Assembly: GCA_937890395.1 (NCBI GenBank)
Contig: CALACK010000070.1
Span: 1 to 64,000, forward strand
DNA: 64,000 nucleotides
Direction: 5' to 3'
From: an uncultured Acidimicrobiaceae bacterium
GTDB taxonomy: Bacteria; Actinomycetota; Acidimicrobiia; Acidimicrobiales; Ilumatobacteraceae
Below, piece by piece: positions 17,521 to 26,800 of this stretch (the stretch's first letter is position 1; every line of letters begins with the position of its first letter). Below the pieces are notes generated by a model, which was not told where the DNA came from, searched no databases, and saw only the letters and a list, made by a program, of their open reading frames with translations. Made by a program: the position numbers and the translations under genes.

Positions 17521-18990
17521 CTATTTAAGTGGTGCTACCTTTTCGAGATCAATTGAATCGCCGCCTGATGCCAACGATGAAATTAGTGAATTCCAAATTG
17601 GGATATATATCTCTGTGGTTGAAGTACCGGTGCCATTTAAGAGCAAAGTAAATATTGTTGAATGGTCGTCGCTAAATGGAAAAACCCCAGAAAGCGCTTT
17701 TACTCCTGTGAGAGTGCCGGTTTTGCCTCGCAACACATTTAATGCTGGTCCAGTCATAAAGTTCTCGCGCAACGTTCCAATAGATCCTGCGATTGACATG
17801 CCCTTGACTAGGTCGCTGTTCGCGCCAGCACGCTGCAATAACGAAGTCAGCAAAGCGCACGTCAAATGAGTTGACCGGTCCAACCCTGACCCATCGCCAA
17901 GCACAACTCCAGCTGACGGCAGTTGCCACTCAACAATCTTGTCAGCGATGACTTGTAAACCAGCGATGCGTGTCGCGGAACCTTGCGAAACTCTTCCAAT
18001 TTCTTTCAACAATAGTTCAGCAGTGTTGTTGTCACTATTTGTCAACATCTCGGTAACTATGTCACGAAGTGGGGCTGACTCAATTTTCGCGATCTGGGGA
18101 GTATCGGGTGGTGCGGTGTCAATATTTGGTGAACCTTTGACGAAGATTCCACTTTCTTTTAATAGTCGAGTGAACTCTTTTGCGGCGGAGAATGCAGGGT
18201 TTACTAGTTTGACCGGAGAGTCAGACGTGTTCGCATCGTTAATCATTAATGCACCAAGTGGACCAGCTTCAGTGCCGCGGATTCCGTCACCCCAATTAGG
18301 TGAATAACGCTCACGATCATAAAGCGATTCATCACCAACGACGCCTCCTTGAATACTCTTGACGCCAGCGGCAACCAGAGATTCAACAAGATCTTCAACA
18401 TATGTAGGTGTCAAAGTCGGAAACTTCTCGGTAGGTGGATACGCGCGCGTTGAAAGTAATGGATCGCCAGAACCAACAAGCCAAAGATTTCCACGCACGA
18501 CAGAACCCTCTACGACGCCAAGAAGTTTCGTAGTGAAAACCGTGTCTGGTCTTATGACGTCAAGTGCGACTTCTGCTGTGAGAAGTTTCATGTTGCTGCC
18601 CGGAATTAACGCAAGATCTGGTCGCAAAGAGAAAACTTCTTGATCATCGGTGCGAACTGTTAGGCAAGATTCAACAGGTAAGGTCGTGCCGAGTTGTTGC
18701 AATTTCGCGGCCACTCGCACCTTGAGCGTTGAGTCGATAAGTGCTTGAGGAATTCTTCTTGCCGAAAGTATCGGCGTCACTGGCGGAGGTGCCAGCTGGT
18801 CTAAGATTTTAAGTGTTGCGGTTCGAGTTTCTTTAGTCTTGGCGACTTCCATCGCAGAAACCAAAGGTACGCATCCAATAAGTGTGACAAATAGCAACAC
18901 ACCGACAAGAGTGTTGATTTGTGTCCGTTGGCAATACTCATTGAAGCGTTGACGCTGCCTTCGAAATATCACCGAGCGACTCCAAGCCAT
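17521..18990 (-). CDS. dacB: D-alanyl-D-alanine carboxypeptidase/endopeptidase (PBP4 type, family S13)
   Basis: A 489-residue penicillin-binding protein of class C. The three active-site motifs are SNMK (in LIPGSNMKLLTAEVAL), SDNN (SxN) and KTGT (in RGKTGTLTGVKALSG). An N-terminal hydrophobic stretch at about 27-46 with LIGC suggests a signal anchor or possibly a lipoprotein. It trims peptidoglycan stem peptides outside the membrane. The ATG at 18990 overlaps the acyl-CoA synthetase gene by 22 bases; GTG at 18972 would give a GTGA 4-base overlap and is an equally good start. Confidence 0.93.
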   Translation of the reverse strand: MAWSRSVIFRRQRQRFNEYCQRTQINTLVGVLLFVTLIGCVPLVSAMEVAKTKETRTATLKILDQLAPPPVTPILSARRIPQALIDSTLKVRVAAKLQQLGTTLPVESCLTVRTDDQEVFSLRPDLALIPGSNMKLLTAEVALDVIRPDTVFTTKLLGVVEGSVVRGNLWLVGSGDPLLSTRAYPPTEKFPTLTPTYVEDLVESLVAAGVKSIQGGVVGDESLYDRERYSPNWGDGIRGTEAGPLGALMINDANTSDSPVKLVNPAFSAAKEFTRLLKESGIFVKGSPNIDTAPPDTPQIAKIESAPLRDIVTEMLTNSDNNTAELLLKEIGRVSQGSATRIAGLQVIADKIVEWQLPSAGVVLGDGSGLDRSTHLTCALLTSLLQRAGANSDLVKGMSIAGSIGTLRENFMTGPALNVLRGKTGTLTGVKALSGVFPFSDDHSTIFTLLLNGTGTSTTEIYIPIWNSLISSLASGGDSIDLEKVAPLK

Positions 18991-21137
18991 TTTGAATATT
19001 GATATGAGAGTGCGAGAGATCTAGCCGCGCGTTGTCCGTTGGCGTAGCAAAGTCTGCCCGACTCTTGGACTGCTTTCACGCCTGGGTTATTGATATCAGC
19101 CACACCTAACTCTGTAGCTACAAGAATAGGTTTGCCTGTTTCTACAGACAGTTCAAAGGCGGCTTGGGCGAATCGTTCGTCTTGCCGTTGGTGGTAACTG
19201 ACAATTCGTTCTAATCCAAAATCGGGATAGAAATGACCTTCGGTCATTAGTCGCGCTTGGTTTGATTGAATTCCAAGTCCAAGAAAAATTATTGAGTCGA
19301 CACTTGGATGCGCGGCGATTAGTCGCATCACTTCAGGAATCGTGTCGCGTGTCTCTCCACCCGCGCAATCGACTGGATTATTGTGACTCCAGCGATCTGG
19401 TAACAGCGCCGAAATTGCTTTGCTCAAATCTTGAGGCAAAGTGATCAATTTCAATACATTGTCGTTCGAGATGACGTCAGAGGTCACGACTCCCCAGCCA
19501 CCAACAGTCGTTAGGACAACTACATTTGGCCCCTTTGGTAGTGGCTGAGTTGCAAAGGTTGCAGCGATATCAAAAGCCTCTTCAGCGCTGGCGACTCGAG
19601 TTACGCCATTGGCAAAACAAACTCCATCAAAAACACGATCGTTACTTGCTAATGCACCGGTGTGACTTGCCGCAGCAAGTGCGCCGCTTGATGTTGATCC
19701 GCCTTTAACTACCACAAGCGGCTTAACAGCACTAATTGATTTCATACTCGCTGCAAGTTTTTCGCCATCTTGGATTCCTTCTAGGTAAACAAGTGCCACT
19801 GATGTTGCTTCGTCAGTAGCGAAAAAATCTAAAACTTCAGGCACCCCCGTGCATGCAGCATTGCCGGCCGAAATCGCACGAGCAATACCTACATTTGTAA
19901 ATCGCGCATAGTTCATAAAACTTGAAACGAAATTACCGCTCTGGCTTGCCACCGAGATAGCGCCTTTTGGCGGATACGGCCCAACAATTTGTGCACAAAG
20001 ATTTGCTGGTGTGCTGACTAGACCTTGCCCATTCGGACCGATTAACAAAATGTCGAGTTCGCGTGCTTTATCTTTTAGCAACTGTTGGGCTTGCACACCA
20101 GACACGCCGGCTTCGCCGTAACCAGCAGAAGTGACGTAAACAGAGCGAATATTTTTTCGGGCACAAGCTTCAAGGATTGAAATATTCGTTGATGCAGGCG
20201 TGCATACGAAAGCCAGATCAATCTCATTTTCTGGTAGATCATCAATTGTGGCTACAGATTGCACACCTAGTACTTCGGCAAGTTCGAGATGCGTGGCGAA
20301 GATCTGACCCTTGTAACCGCATGAAATGAGATTATGTAATGAGACGAAGCCAAACTTTCCTGGGTGGGTTGAAGCACCGACAACCACTACGCCTCTCGGA
20401 TTGAATAGCGACTCAAAAAATCGACCAGTTGAATTTGATGACTGCGATTCTTTTGACGGTTTCAGCGAATTTTTTACAACCAGTGCATCTACCCCGACTA
20501 TAGAACCATCACTTTTTATCAAGATCGGATTGATATCAATCGATGAGATACTTGGGTCGCTTTCGGCTGCATCTGATAACGCAACTAATGCATCTGCTAG
20601 TTGGTCCTTTGAAACCGCCGACTCACCACGAAAATTCTCAAATATCTCTTGTTGATGCAACCGTCCTTGCAAAGCTAGAGCGCCAGACTTAGACAGCGGC
20701 ACGGGAGCGAAAGCAACATCTGCGATTACTTCTGCATATATACCGCCAAGGCCGAGCATTACAAATAATCCGAATTGTGGATCGCGCATAACCCCGGCAA
20801 TGAATTCGCGCTTTCCTGATTCCATTTTTGCAATCAAAAGTGATACTTCGCCATCGTCGGTAGTCGCTTTCGCTAACAATTCGCCTACGGCTATTGCCGT
20901 GGCGCTAGCAGAGTCAACACCAAGACGAACTAGCCCTCGCTCGGTCTTGTGCGCAATTGAGTCACCGCACAATTTCACAACAACAGGAAAACCAATTTGT
21001 TCGGCTGCCTTGACAGCTTTTTCGATTGGATCACCATCTAGAGTGACTTCTATTTCAGCAGCGAAAACGACACCGAATTGTTGAAGAAGCGATTTAGATT
21101 TAGTCTCTGAGAGCGTTGTCTGACCCGAGATAATCAC
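18969..21137 (-). CDS. ADP-forming acyl-CoA (acetate-CoA) ligase family protein, ATP-grasp domain first
   Basis: A 722-residue fusion. Residues about 1-225 are an ATP-grasp domain (FPVVVKLCGDSIAHKTERGL, later LGLGGIYAEVIADVAFAP), then a CoA-binding Rossmann domain from about 240 (SLFNPRGVVVVGAS), then succinyl-CoA-ligase-like domains with ASHTGALA, the segment near the phosphohistidine loop. Known relatives interconvert acyl-CoA, ADP and phosphate with the acid, CoA and ATP. There is no GNAT domain, so it is not a Pat acetyltransferase. The substrate is not evident. It overlaps the dacB start and is divergent from the desaturase, 14 bases away. Confidence 0.85.
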   Translation of the reverse strand: MIISGQTTLSETKSKSLLQQFGVVFAAEIEVTLDGDPIEKAVKAAEQIGFPVVVKLCGDSIAHKTERGLVRLGVDSASATAIAVGELLAKATTDDGEVSLLIAKMESGKREFIAGVMRDPQFGLFVMLGLGGIYAEVIADVAFAPVPLSKSGALALQGRLHQQEIFENFRGESAVSKDQLADALVALSDAAESDPSISSIDINPILIKSDGSIVGVDALVVKNSLKPSKESQSSNSTGRFFESLFNPRGVVVVGASTHPGKFGFVSLHNLISCGYKGQIFATHLELAEVLGVQSVATIDDLPENEIDLAFVCTPASTNISILEACARKNIRSVYVTSAGYGEAGVSGVQAQQLLKDKARELDILLIGPNGQGLVSTPANLCAQIVGPYPPKGAISVASQSGNFVSSFMNYARFTNVGIARAISAGNAACTGVPEVLDFFATDEATSVALVYLEGIQDGEKLAASMKSISAVKPLVVVKGGSTSSGALAAASHTGALASNDRVFDGVCFANGVTRVASAEEAFDIAATFATQPLPKGPNVVVLTTVGGWGVVTSDVISNDNVLKLITLPQDLSKAISALLPDRWSHNNPVDCAGGETRDTIPEVMRLIAAHPSVDSIIFLGLGIQSNQARLMTEGHFYPDFGLERIVSYHQRQDERFAQAAFELSVETGKPILVATELGVADINNPGVKAVQESGRLCYANGQRAARSLALSYQYSKWLGVAR

Positions 21138-21151
21138 ATCGTCAGAGTAGT

Positions 21152-21922
21152 GTGAGACGCATGCTCAATGTTGTCAAAATTTTTTTATTAGCCGTACTCG
21201 TCGGATTCTCAGTCACAACGCTGGCCAATCTTGGAACCACGGTTTATATGCATCGTGCGCTCGCCCACAAGGCTTTAACGCTTCATCCTTTTGCGGTTTT
21301 TTGTGCGCGTTTAACAATCTGGCTTTCAACCGGCATCCGACCGCGTCAATGGGTCGCGGTACATCGCAAACACCACGCGTTCACCGATCAAGAAGGCGAT
21401 CCTCATTCGCCAGTGCTTCTTGGCTGGAAGAATGTTCAGATGCGAAATGTCGCTTTGTATCGCATCTCAGCAAATGATCCTCAGACAGTTGAGCGCTACG
21501 CAAAAGATCTACCCCAAACTCGTTTAGACAAATTATTTTTTGATCGTGCGCTAGTTGGTCTCGGCCTTGGGATCGCACTTTTGGTGTTTGTATTTGGGCC
21601 AATGATTGGATTACTTGCTGCAGTTGTTCATTTGAATGCATACCTTGCGGGTTCTGCAGCAGTGAACGCGATCGCACATCATTTTGGTCGACAGCCATAC
21701 GCCAACGGTGCGGGCAATTTGCAATGGCTTGCATTGCTCACTGCCGGCGAAGGCTTACACAATAATCATCATGCTGCGCCGACATCGGCACGACTCTCGC
21801 ACCGATGGTACGAACTTGATCCAGGTTGGTGGCTTATCAGAGTTCTTAGTTCGGTAAAGCTCGCCAAAGTACGACTTGCGACTGTGCGCCTAAAACCGTC
21901 TGCACACCGCGTGACTGTTTAA
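21152..21922 (+). CDS. membrane fatty acid (acyl-CoA delta-9 type) desaturase
   Basis: A 256-residue di-iron membrane desaturase with the three histidine boxes HRALAH (34-39), HRKHH (71-75) and HNNHH near residue 209, and hydrophobic pairs between them. It introduces a cis double bond into acyl chains, which tunes membrane fluidity. At 256 residues it is the short bacterial form with no cytochrome b5 or ferredoxin domain, so electrons come from a separate partner. Start GTG 21152 or ATG 21161. Divergent from the acyl-CoA ligase gene with only 14 bases between starts. Confidence 0.9.
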   Translation: MRRMLNVVKIFLLAVLVGFSVTTLANLGTTVYMHRALAHKALTLHPFAVFCARLTIWLSTGIRPRQWVAVHRKHHAFTDQEGDPHSPVLLGWKNVQMRNVALYRISANDPQTVERYAKDLPQTRLDKLFFDRALVGLGLGIALLVFVFGPMIGLLAAVVHLNAYLAGSAAVNAIAHHFGRQPYANGAGNLQWLALLTAGEGLHNNHHAAPTSARLSHRWYELDPGWWLIRVLSSVKLAKVRLATVRLKPSAHRVTV

Positions 21923-21932
21923 AAGCAGCGTT

Positions 21933-21979
21933 TAATATCAGTGTCTAATATCAGTGTCTAATATCAGTGTCTAATATCA
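21933..21979. repeat. 13-bp direct tandem repeat, 3.6 copies
   Basis: TAATATCAGTGTC occurs at 21933-21945, 21946-21958 and 21959-21971 with no mismatch, followed by an 8-base partial copy. It starts 11 bases after the desaturase stop and ends 11 bases before the next start codon, so it may form part of the promoter or leader of the downstream gene. The unit is not a multiple of three and is non-coding. Perfect identity suggests recent slippage expansion. Confidence 0.95.
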
Positions 21980-21989
21980 TGGTTGAACA

Positions 21990-22415
21990 ATGCAAATAAT
22001 TTCAGCCCTTTTCGTAGAAAACTTTGCGCTTCGTCAAGCACCTGGTCCAAGTACTCGAATTGATTTAACTGGCGCCTTCTTTTCGATGGCAGCGCCGACT
22101 CCTGTACCGGTCACGATTGATCCGCATCTGGTTGTTTTGATTTATTGCAGCTCTGACGAGCCTGGTAACTCGCTTCTTGAAGTAATTTTTCGTTCTGGGC
22201 CATCTGCGGATGATGAGCAACTGGCTCGCAATGTAAGCCCGTTTACCGTTGAACCGGGGAAATTTACCTACAGGCTGGTTCGTGGAGAGCTACTTCTAAC
22301 TAGTTATTCGCAGATTTTCGCGCACTGCCGAATCGGTACTGCGCCGTGGCATCTGGTGCCTTTAACGCTTTTGCCCCCAGTCGTCGCTGGCTTAGATTCA
22401 GACAACAGCGCATAA
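21990..22415 (+). CDS. conserved hypothetical protein (141 aa), beta-rich
   Basis: A 141-residue protein beginning MQIISALFVENFALRQAPG, with alternating hydrophobic stretches (LVVLIYCSSDEPGNSLLEVIF) typical of a beta sandwich. The opening resembles small DUF6941-like proteins, but I am not certain. It has no signal peptide and no obvious catalytic residues. It lies between the 13-bp repeat and the transketolase gene, 19 bases before it, on the same strand. Confidence 0.65.
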   Translation: MQIISALFVENFALRQAPGPSTRIDLTGAFFSMAAPTPVPVTIDPHLVVLIYCSSDEPGNSLLEVIFRSGPSADDEQLARNVSPFTVEPGKFTYRLVRGELLLTSYSQIFAHCRIGTAPWHLVPLTLLPPVVAGLDSDNSA

Positions 22416-22434
22416 TCCAACTACATTTGTCGCA

Positions 22435-24408
22435 ATGAGTTTTCGATTATCTGAGCAACAAGACGCAGACGCAGTTTCGGTAATACGAGGTTTGGCGATG
22501 GACGCCCCGTTGGTCGCAAAGAGTGGCCATCAAGGAACAGCGATGTCTCTTGCTCCACTGGGCCATGTTTTATTTAGTCGAATAATGCGCCACAGCCCGA
22601 AAGATGCGAACTGGAGAAATCGAGATCGTTTCATTCTCAGCAACGGTCACGCATCGATCTTGCAGTATGCGTTGCTATTTCTAAACGGTTACGGATTGGA
22701 ATTAGACGATCTAAAAAAGTTTCGTCAGTTTGGTTCTGCGACTCCAGGTCACCCAGAAGTTGGACACACTGCTGGCGTCGAAGTTACAACGGGGCCGCTC
22801 GGTCAGGGTTTTGCAAATGCAGTTGGAATGGCAATTGCCGAACGACATCTAAGGGCACGTTTTGGTGCTGTGGCTTGCGATCATCACACTTACGTCTTAG
22901 CGGGTGATGGATGCTTCATGGAAGGAATCAGTCACGAGGCGGCTTCTCTCGCGGGTCATCTAAAACTTGATCGTTTGATTTGTATTTTTGACGACAACGG
23001 AATCACCATAGATGGCTCAACTTCGCTGTCATGTTCGGATGATGTCGCTAAGCGGTTCTCAAGTTATGGCTGGAATGTGATGCAACTTGGAGAGATTGCA
23101 GATGATATGGATGCACTCGAAGATGCATTGATCACAGCGCGATCGAACATAGGTGCACCCACATTGTGCATTTTGAAATCTCACATCGGCACACCGTCTC
23201 CTGATTTCACTGACAGTCATGAAGCACATGGAAACCCGTTCAATAGTGGTCATGTTGCTGTGACGAAAAAAGTCATGGGCATCCCAGATGAACCTTTCTG
23301 GGCACCAACTGAACTAGTTGAGGCAATCCGTAAAAATGCGATGACCCGTGGTGCGGAACTTGTTTCTAGTTACAACAAAGACATTGCGTCACTGAGCGAA
23401 AGTTATCTATGGGATGCTGCTTGGAGCACACCTAACTCAAATTCATTCAGTTCATTGTTGCCGAGTTATGACGAGACTGCGAGTTTTGCGACTAGGCAGA
23501 TTATTCAGAAAGTTCTTGACGCTTCACTTCCTGCACTGCCCGGCCTAATCTCTGGCTCAGCAGACTTAACTGGCAACACAGGCACCAAACTTTCGAAGCA
23601 GATCGCGCAAAGTGCGAAGGCACCAGACGGTCGGCAGATCTATTTCGGCATCCGAGAGCATGCAATGGGTGCAGCAATTGTGGGTATGGCTCTGCACGGC
23701 GGGGTTCTACCGATTGCTGGCACGTTTTTTGTTTTCGCTGACTATATGCGTCCTGCAATTCGTCTTGCAGCCATTTCTGGTGCTCGGTGTGTGTTTATCT
23801 TCTCGCACGATTCTGTTGGCGTTGGTGAAGATGGGCCAACACATCAGCCTGTCGAGCAACTCGCCTCGTTGCGAGCAATCCCTGGGTTGCAAGTAATTCG
23901 CCCAGCCGATCCAAATGAGACGGTGGCGGCTTGGTGCGCAGCCGTTGACCATAACGGCCCTACAGCGCTGATTTTGTCGCGACAAACCGTGCTGAGCGTG
24001 ACTGATGGATCAGCTGTCGCTACTGGCGCTGGTGTGGTGCGCGATTGCGAAGGCAAGCCGACAATTATTTTGGTGGGTACGGGCAGTGAAGTCGGTTTGT
24101 GCGTTACCGCTGCGACAGAACTTTCTAAGACGGGTGAAAAATGTCGCGTCGTGTCAATGCCAAGTTGGGATCGATTCGAGCGGCTGACCAAAGATCAACA
24201 ACAAGAAATTTTTCCGAAAAATATTCCGGTGCTATCAGTTGAGGCTGGAGTAACTATGGGTTGGGAGCGATACGCAGATCAGACAATTGGCATCAATCGT
24301 TTTGGTACGAGTGCGCCTGGTGCGATCGCGCTTGAGAAACTTGGCATCAGCCTAGAAGCAGTGGTGCAAGCATCTAAATCGCTGATCAACGACTTCAAGA
24401 CACAATGA
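22435..24408 (+). CDS. tkt: transketolase
   Basis: A 657-residue thiamine-diphosphate enzyme of the pentose phosphate pathway. The N-terminal TPP domain carries GDGCFMEGISHEAASLAGHL and FDDNGITIDG, the pyrimidine domain carries FGIREHAMGAA and SHDSVGVGEDGPTHQPVEQL, and a C-terminal transketolase domain ends the protein. It transfers two-carbon ketol units between sugar phosphates. The start ATG 22435 is standard and the stop overlaps the transaldolase start by 4 bases (ATGA), so the two steps are coupled. Confidence 0.97.
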   Translation: MSFRLSEQQDADAVSVIRGLAMDAPLVAKSGHQGTAMSLAPLGHVLFSRIMRHSPKDANWRNRDRFILSNGHASILQYALLFLNGYGLELDDLKKFRQFGSATPGHPEVGHTAGVEVTTGPLGQGFANAVGMAIAERHLRARFGAVACDHHTYVLAGDGCFMEGISHEAASLAGHLKLDRLICIFDDNGITIDGSTSLSCSDDVAKRFSSYGWNVMQLGEIADDMDALEDALITARSNIGAPTLCILKSHIGTPSPDFTDSHEAHGNPFNSGHVAVTKKVMGIPDEPFWAPTELVEAIRKNAMTRGAELVSSYNKDIASLSESYLWDAAWSTPNSNSFSSLLPSYDETASFATRQIIQKVLDASLPALPGLISGSADLTGNTGTKLSKQIAQSAKAPDGRQIYFGIREHAMGAAIVGMALHGGVLPIAGTFFVFADYMRPAIRLAAISGARCVFIFSHDSVGVGEDGPTHQPVEQLASLRAIPGLQVIRPADPNETVAAWCAAVDHNGPTALILSRQTVLSVTDGSAVATGAGVVRDCEGKPTIILVGTGSEVGLCVTAATELSKTGEKCRVVSMPSWDRFERLTKDQQQEIFPKNIPVLSVEAGVTMGWERYADQTIGINRFGTSAPGAIALEKLGISLEAVVQASKSLINDFKTQ

Positions 24409-25514
24409 GCGACCGACTAAATCGTTTATTCTCCGAATACGGACAAAGTCCGTGGCTAGATAATTTGAAACGCAGTTACATCACTAGTGGAGAACTTGAT
24501 CGGGTGCGTGCGAGCGGCATCCGAGGACTCACTTCAAACCCGACGATTTTTCAGAAAGCAATTCAGGGTTCCGATGATTACACCGAACAGTTCAAGTCAT
24601 TGATCTCTTCGAACTCGAGCACACTTGATAGTTACTGGGCACTCGTGCTGCAAGATATTCAAGGTGCATTAGATGTATTTGCGCCACTCTATGAGTCTTC
24701 AGGTTGTCTTGACGGTTTCGTCAGTGTTGAAGTTGATCCGAACTTGGCAAACAAGGGTGATCAAACTTTGATCGCCGCGCGTCAACTTGACGAGCGTGTC
24801 AATCGTGACAATGTAATGATCAAGATTCCGGCGACAGCAGAAGGCATCCCCGCAATTCGCACGATGATCAGCGAGGGACGCAATGTTAACGTGACGCTAA
24901 TTTTCAGTCTAGAGAGATACCAGCAAGTTATGGATGCATATATTCAAGGTCTCGAGTTGCTCGCAGTGAGTGCACCACAAAAAGTCGCTGGTGTTGCCAG
25001 TGTTGCTAGTTTCTTTATTTCGCGAGTTGACACAGATATCGATCGATTGCTAGAAGCAAATGGCAATGACGGGGCACTCGCCCTGTGTGGAACGGCTGCT
25101 GTGAATCAAGCAAAACTCGCCTATCAAATGTTTGAAAAAACATTCTCCGGCATGCGTTGGAGTGAATTACTCAAACACGGTGCGCTTGTGCAGCGGCCAC
25201 TTTGGGCCTCGACGTCAACAAAAAATGTCAAGTATCCAGACACGCTTTATGTCGACGCGCTCATCGGGCCCAACACAGTCAATACGTTGCCTGACGTGAC
25301 TGTCGAAGCGTTCTCAAATCGGGGCAATCTTGCACAGACGATCACAAAAGACATCGACCTAGCGAATACACAATGGTCGCAACTCAAAGATTTCGGTGTG
25401 GATGTCGCTGATGTAGCCGCTCGGCTTGAGCGAGAAGGTGTGAAATCGTTTCAGAGTAGTTTTGATGAATTGATATCTGTGTTAACTGCAAAGGCAACAG
25501 AATTGAATCAATGA
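24405..25514 (+). CDS. tal: transaldolase (actinobacterial long type)
   Basis: A 369-residue TIM-barrel transaldolase, close to the roughly 370 residues of the actinobacterial subfamily. GLTSNPTIFQKAI and VSVEVDPNLANKGDQ are family boxes, and the Schiff-base lysine is in VMIKIPATAEG. It moves dihydroxyacetone units between sugar phosphates, working directly with transketolase encoded just upstream with a 4-base overlap. The stop again overlaps the next start by 4 bases. The usual zwf-opcA-pgl genes do not follow here. Confidence 0.96.
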   Translation: MSDRLNRLFSEYGQSPWLDNLKRSYITSGELDRVRASGIRGLTSNPTIFQKAIQGSDDYTEQFKSLISSNSSTLDSYWALVLQDIQGALDVFAPLYESSGCLDGFVSVEVDPNLANKGDQTLIAARQLDERVNRDNVMIKIPATAEGIPAIRTMISEGRNVNVTLIFSLERYQQVMDAYIQGLELLAVSAPQKVAGVASVASFFISRVDTDIDRLLEANGNDGALALCGTAAVNQAKLAYQMFEKTFSGMRWSELLKHGALVQRPLWASTSTKNVKYPDTLYVDALIGPNTVNTLPDVTVEAFSNRGNLAQTITKDIDLANTQWSQLKDFGVDVADVAARLEREGVKSFQSSFDELISVLTAKATELNQ

Positions 25515-26554
25515 GTCAGAACACACCGATCGACGACTCTAAGTTGAAGTTAAAGATCGATGAACTAGTAACAAGTGCAATTTCGCAGCGAACAATCAAC
25601 AAATTAGATAAGAAACTTGTTGTTGAACTGATCACAACTTCCCTGAAATTAGCCAATGACAAGCCCAACACGTTAAATCTAAAAATCGCGTCTGCGGCGC
25701 TAACCGAAATGCGAGAAGCATTTGTGATGTTTGCTCCGTATACGAACCGTAAAAAAGTAACAATTTTTGGATCAGCGCGAACAACTAAAGACGATCCGTT
25801 GTACAAATTGACCCAAGAGGTCGCGAAGTCTCTATCTGAGAACGGTTGGATGGTTGTGACCGGTGCCGGACCAGGAATCATGGAGGCGGGAATGTCTGGT
25901 GCCGGACGTGAAATGTCAATCGGTGTCAGCATTCGTTTACCTTTTGAATCTTCGGCTAATCCGATAATTGCTGGCGATGAGAAATATGTATCGATGCGTT
26001 ACTTCTTCACGCGAAAACTAATGCTGGTTAAAGAGTCAGATGCGTTTATCTGTATGCCAGGCGGTTTCGGCACGCTCGATGAGATGTTTGAGTTATTGAC
26101 ATTGCTGCAAACTGGCAAAGGTAATCCTGCGCCGATTGTGTTGCTTGACCAGCCAGGTGATCCATTTTGGGAAGACGTTGATACGTTTGTTACGAATTCG
26201 TTGCTTCCACGCAAACTTGTTTCAGAGTCTGATTTGGCGTTGTATCACGTTGCCTCAGGTGTGCAGGACGCGGTCGACACAATCAAGAACTTTTACCGTA
26301 ACTATCACTCAACACGAATAGTTGGAAACTTGACTGTGATCAGACTTCGAGAAGATGTCTTAGATGCCAGACTTGTGGAGTTAAACCAACAATTTGCATA
26401 TCTCTCAAAAGCTGGGACAATTACGAAAATAATGCCGACTGCTGCAGAGATTGCCGATAAAGACAATCTCGATTTGTACAGAATTGCATTTGAATTTACG
26501 AGGCGTGACTTCGGGGGCTTACGAAAGTTGATTGATCAACTCAACCAACAATAA
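25511..26554 (+). CDS. LOG family protein (TIGR00730, Rossmann-like nucleotide phosphoribohydrolase fold)
   Basis: A 347-residue protein. The LOG motif is PGGFGTLDEMFELLTLLQ, with VTGAGPGIMEAG upstream and MRYFFTRKLML between. LOG enzymes remove the ribose-phosphate from cytokinin nucleotides or act as purine nucleotide nucleosidases; the bacterial substrate is often unknown. The protein has about 65 extra residues before the fold and a C-terminal extension after residue 265, longer than minimal LOG (about 190). Translationally coupled to transaldolase. Confidence 0.85.
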   Translation: MSQNTPIDDSKLKLKIDELVTSAISQRTINKLDKKLVVELITTSLKLANDKPNTLNLKIASAALTEMREAFVMFAPYTNRKKVTIFGSARTTKDDPLYKLTQEVAKSLSENGWMVVTGAGPGIMEAGMSGAGREMSIGVSIRLPFESSANPIIAGDEKYVSMRYFFTRKLMLVKESDAFICMPGGFGTLDEMFELLTLLQTGKGNPAPIVLLDQPGDPFWEDVDTFVTNSLLPRKLVSESDLALYHVASGVQDAVDTIKNFYRNYHSTRIVGNLTVIRLREDVLDARLVELNQQFAYLSKAGTITKIMPTAAEIADKDNLDLYRIAFEFTRRDFGGLRKLIDQLNQQ

Positions 26555-26581
26555 ACCGAATGCTAAAACTATTCGTGGTTT
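26553..26581. terminator. possible weak bidirectional hairpin after the tkt-tal-LOG operon
   Basis: AAACCGAAT at 26553-26561 can pair with ATTCGTGGTTT at 26571-26581 with a two-base bulge. It lies in the tail-to-tail gap between the LOG gene and the small 65-residue gene. There is no clean T-run, so termination is uncertain. Confidence 0.3.
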
Positions 26582-26590
26582 GCTCGCTAA

Positions 26591-26788
26591 TTACTCGCTA
26601 ATAAGATGACTGATCGCCTTCTCTATTGCTCGTCGCGCTTGGGTTAGCTTGCGTTCGCTATCAGGCCTCTTTGACTCTCCTGATGCGTGAGCCTCTTTCA
26701 AAGCCGTGAGGGCTCGATCGCCAAGAGTTTCAGAAATATTTTTAAGCTGTTGAATAATCTCGTCATTGTTTTGTTCTGAAATTTGCAT
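26591..26788 (-). CDS. small helical hypothetical protein (65 aa)
   Basis: A 65-residue hydrophilic protein that reads as two helices (NDEIIQQLKNISETLGDRALTALKEA and SERKLTQARRAIEKAISHLISE) with a Ser/Lys-rich link. No domain is recognisable. The start overlaps the extreme 5' end of the divergent Cys-rich gene if that gene used its TTG, so a later start is more likely there. Convergent with the LOG gene. The regular amphipathic pattern argues it is real, but nothing else supports it. Confidence 0.5.
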   Translation of the reverse strand: MQISEQNNDEIIQQLKNISETLGDRALTALKEAHASGESKRPDSERKLTQARRAIEKAISHLISE

Positions 26789-26800
26789 GATGCAACAAGT

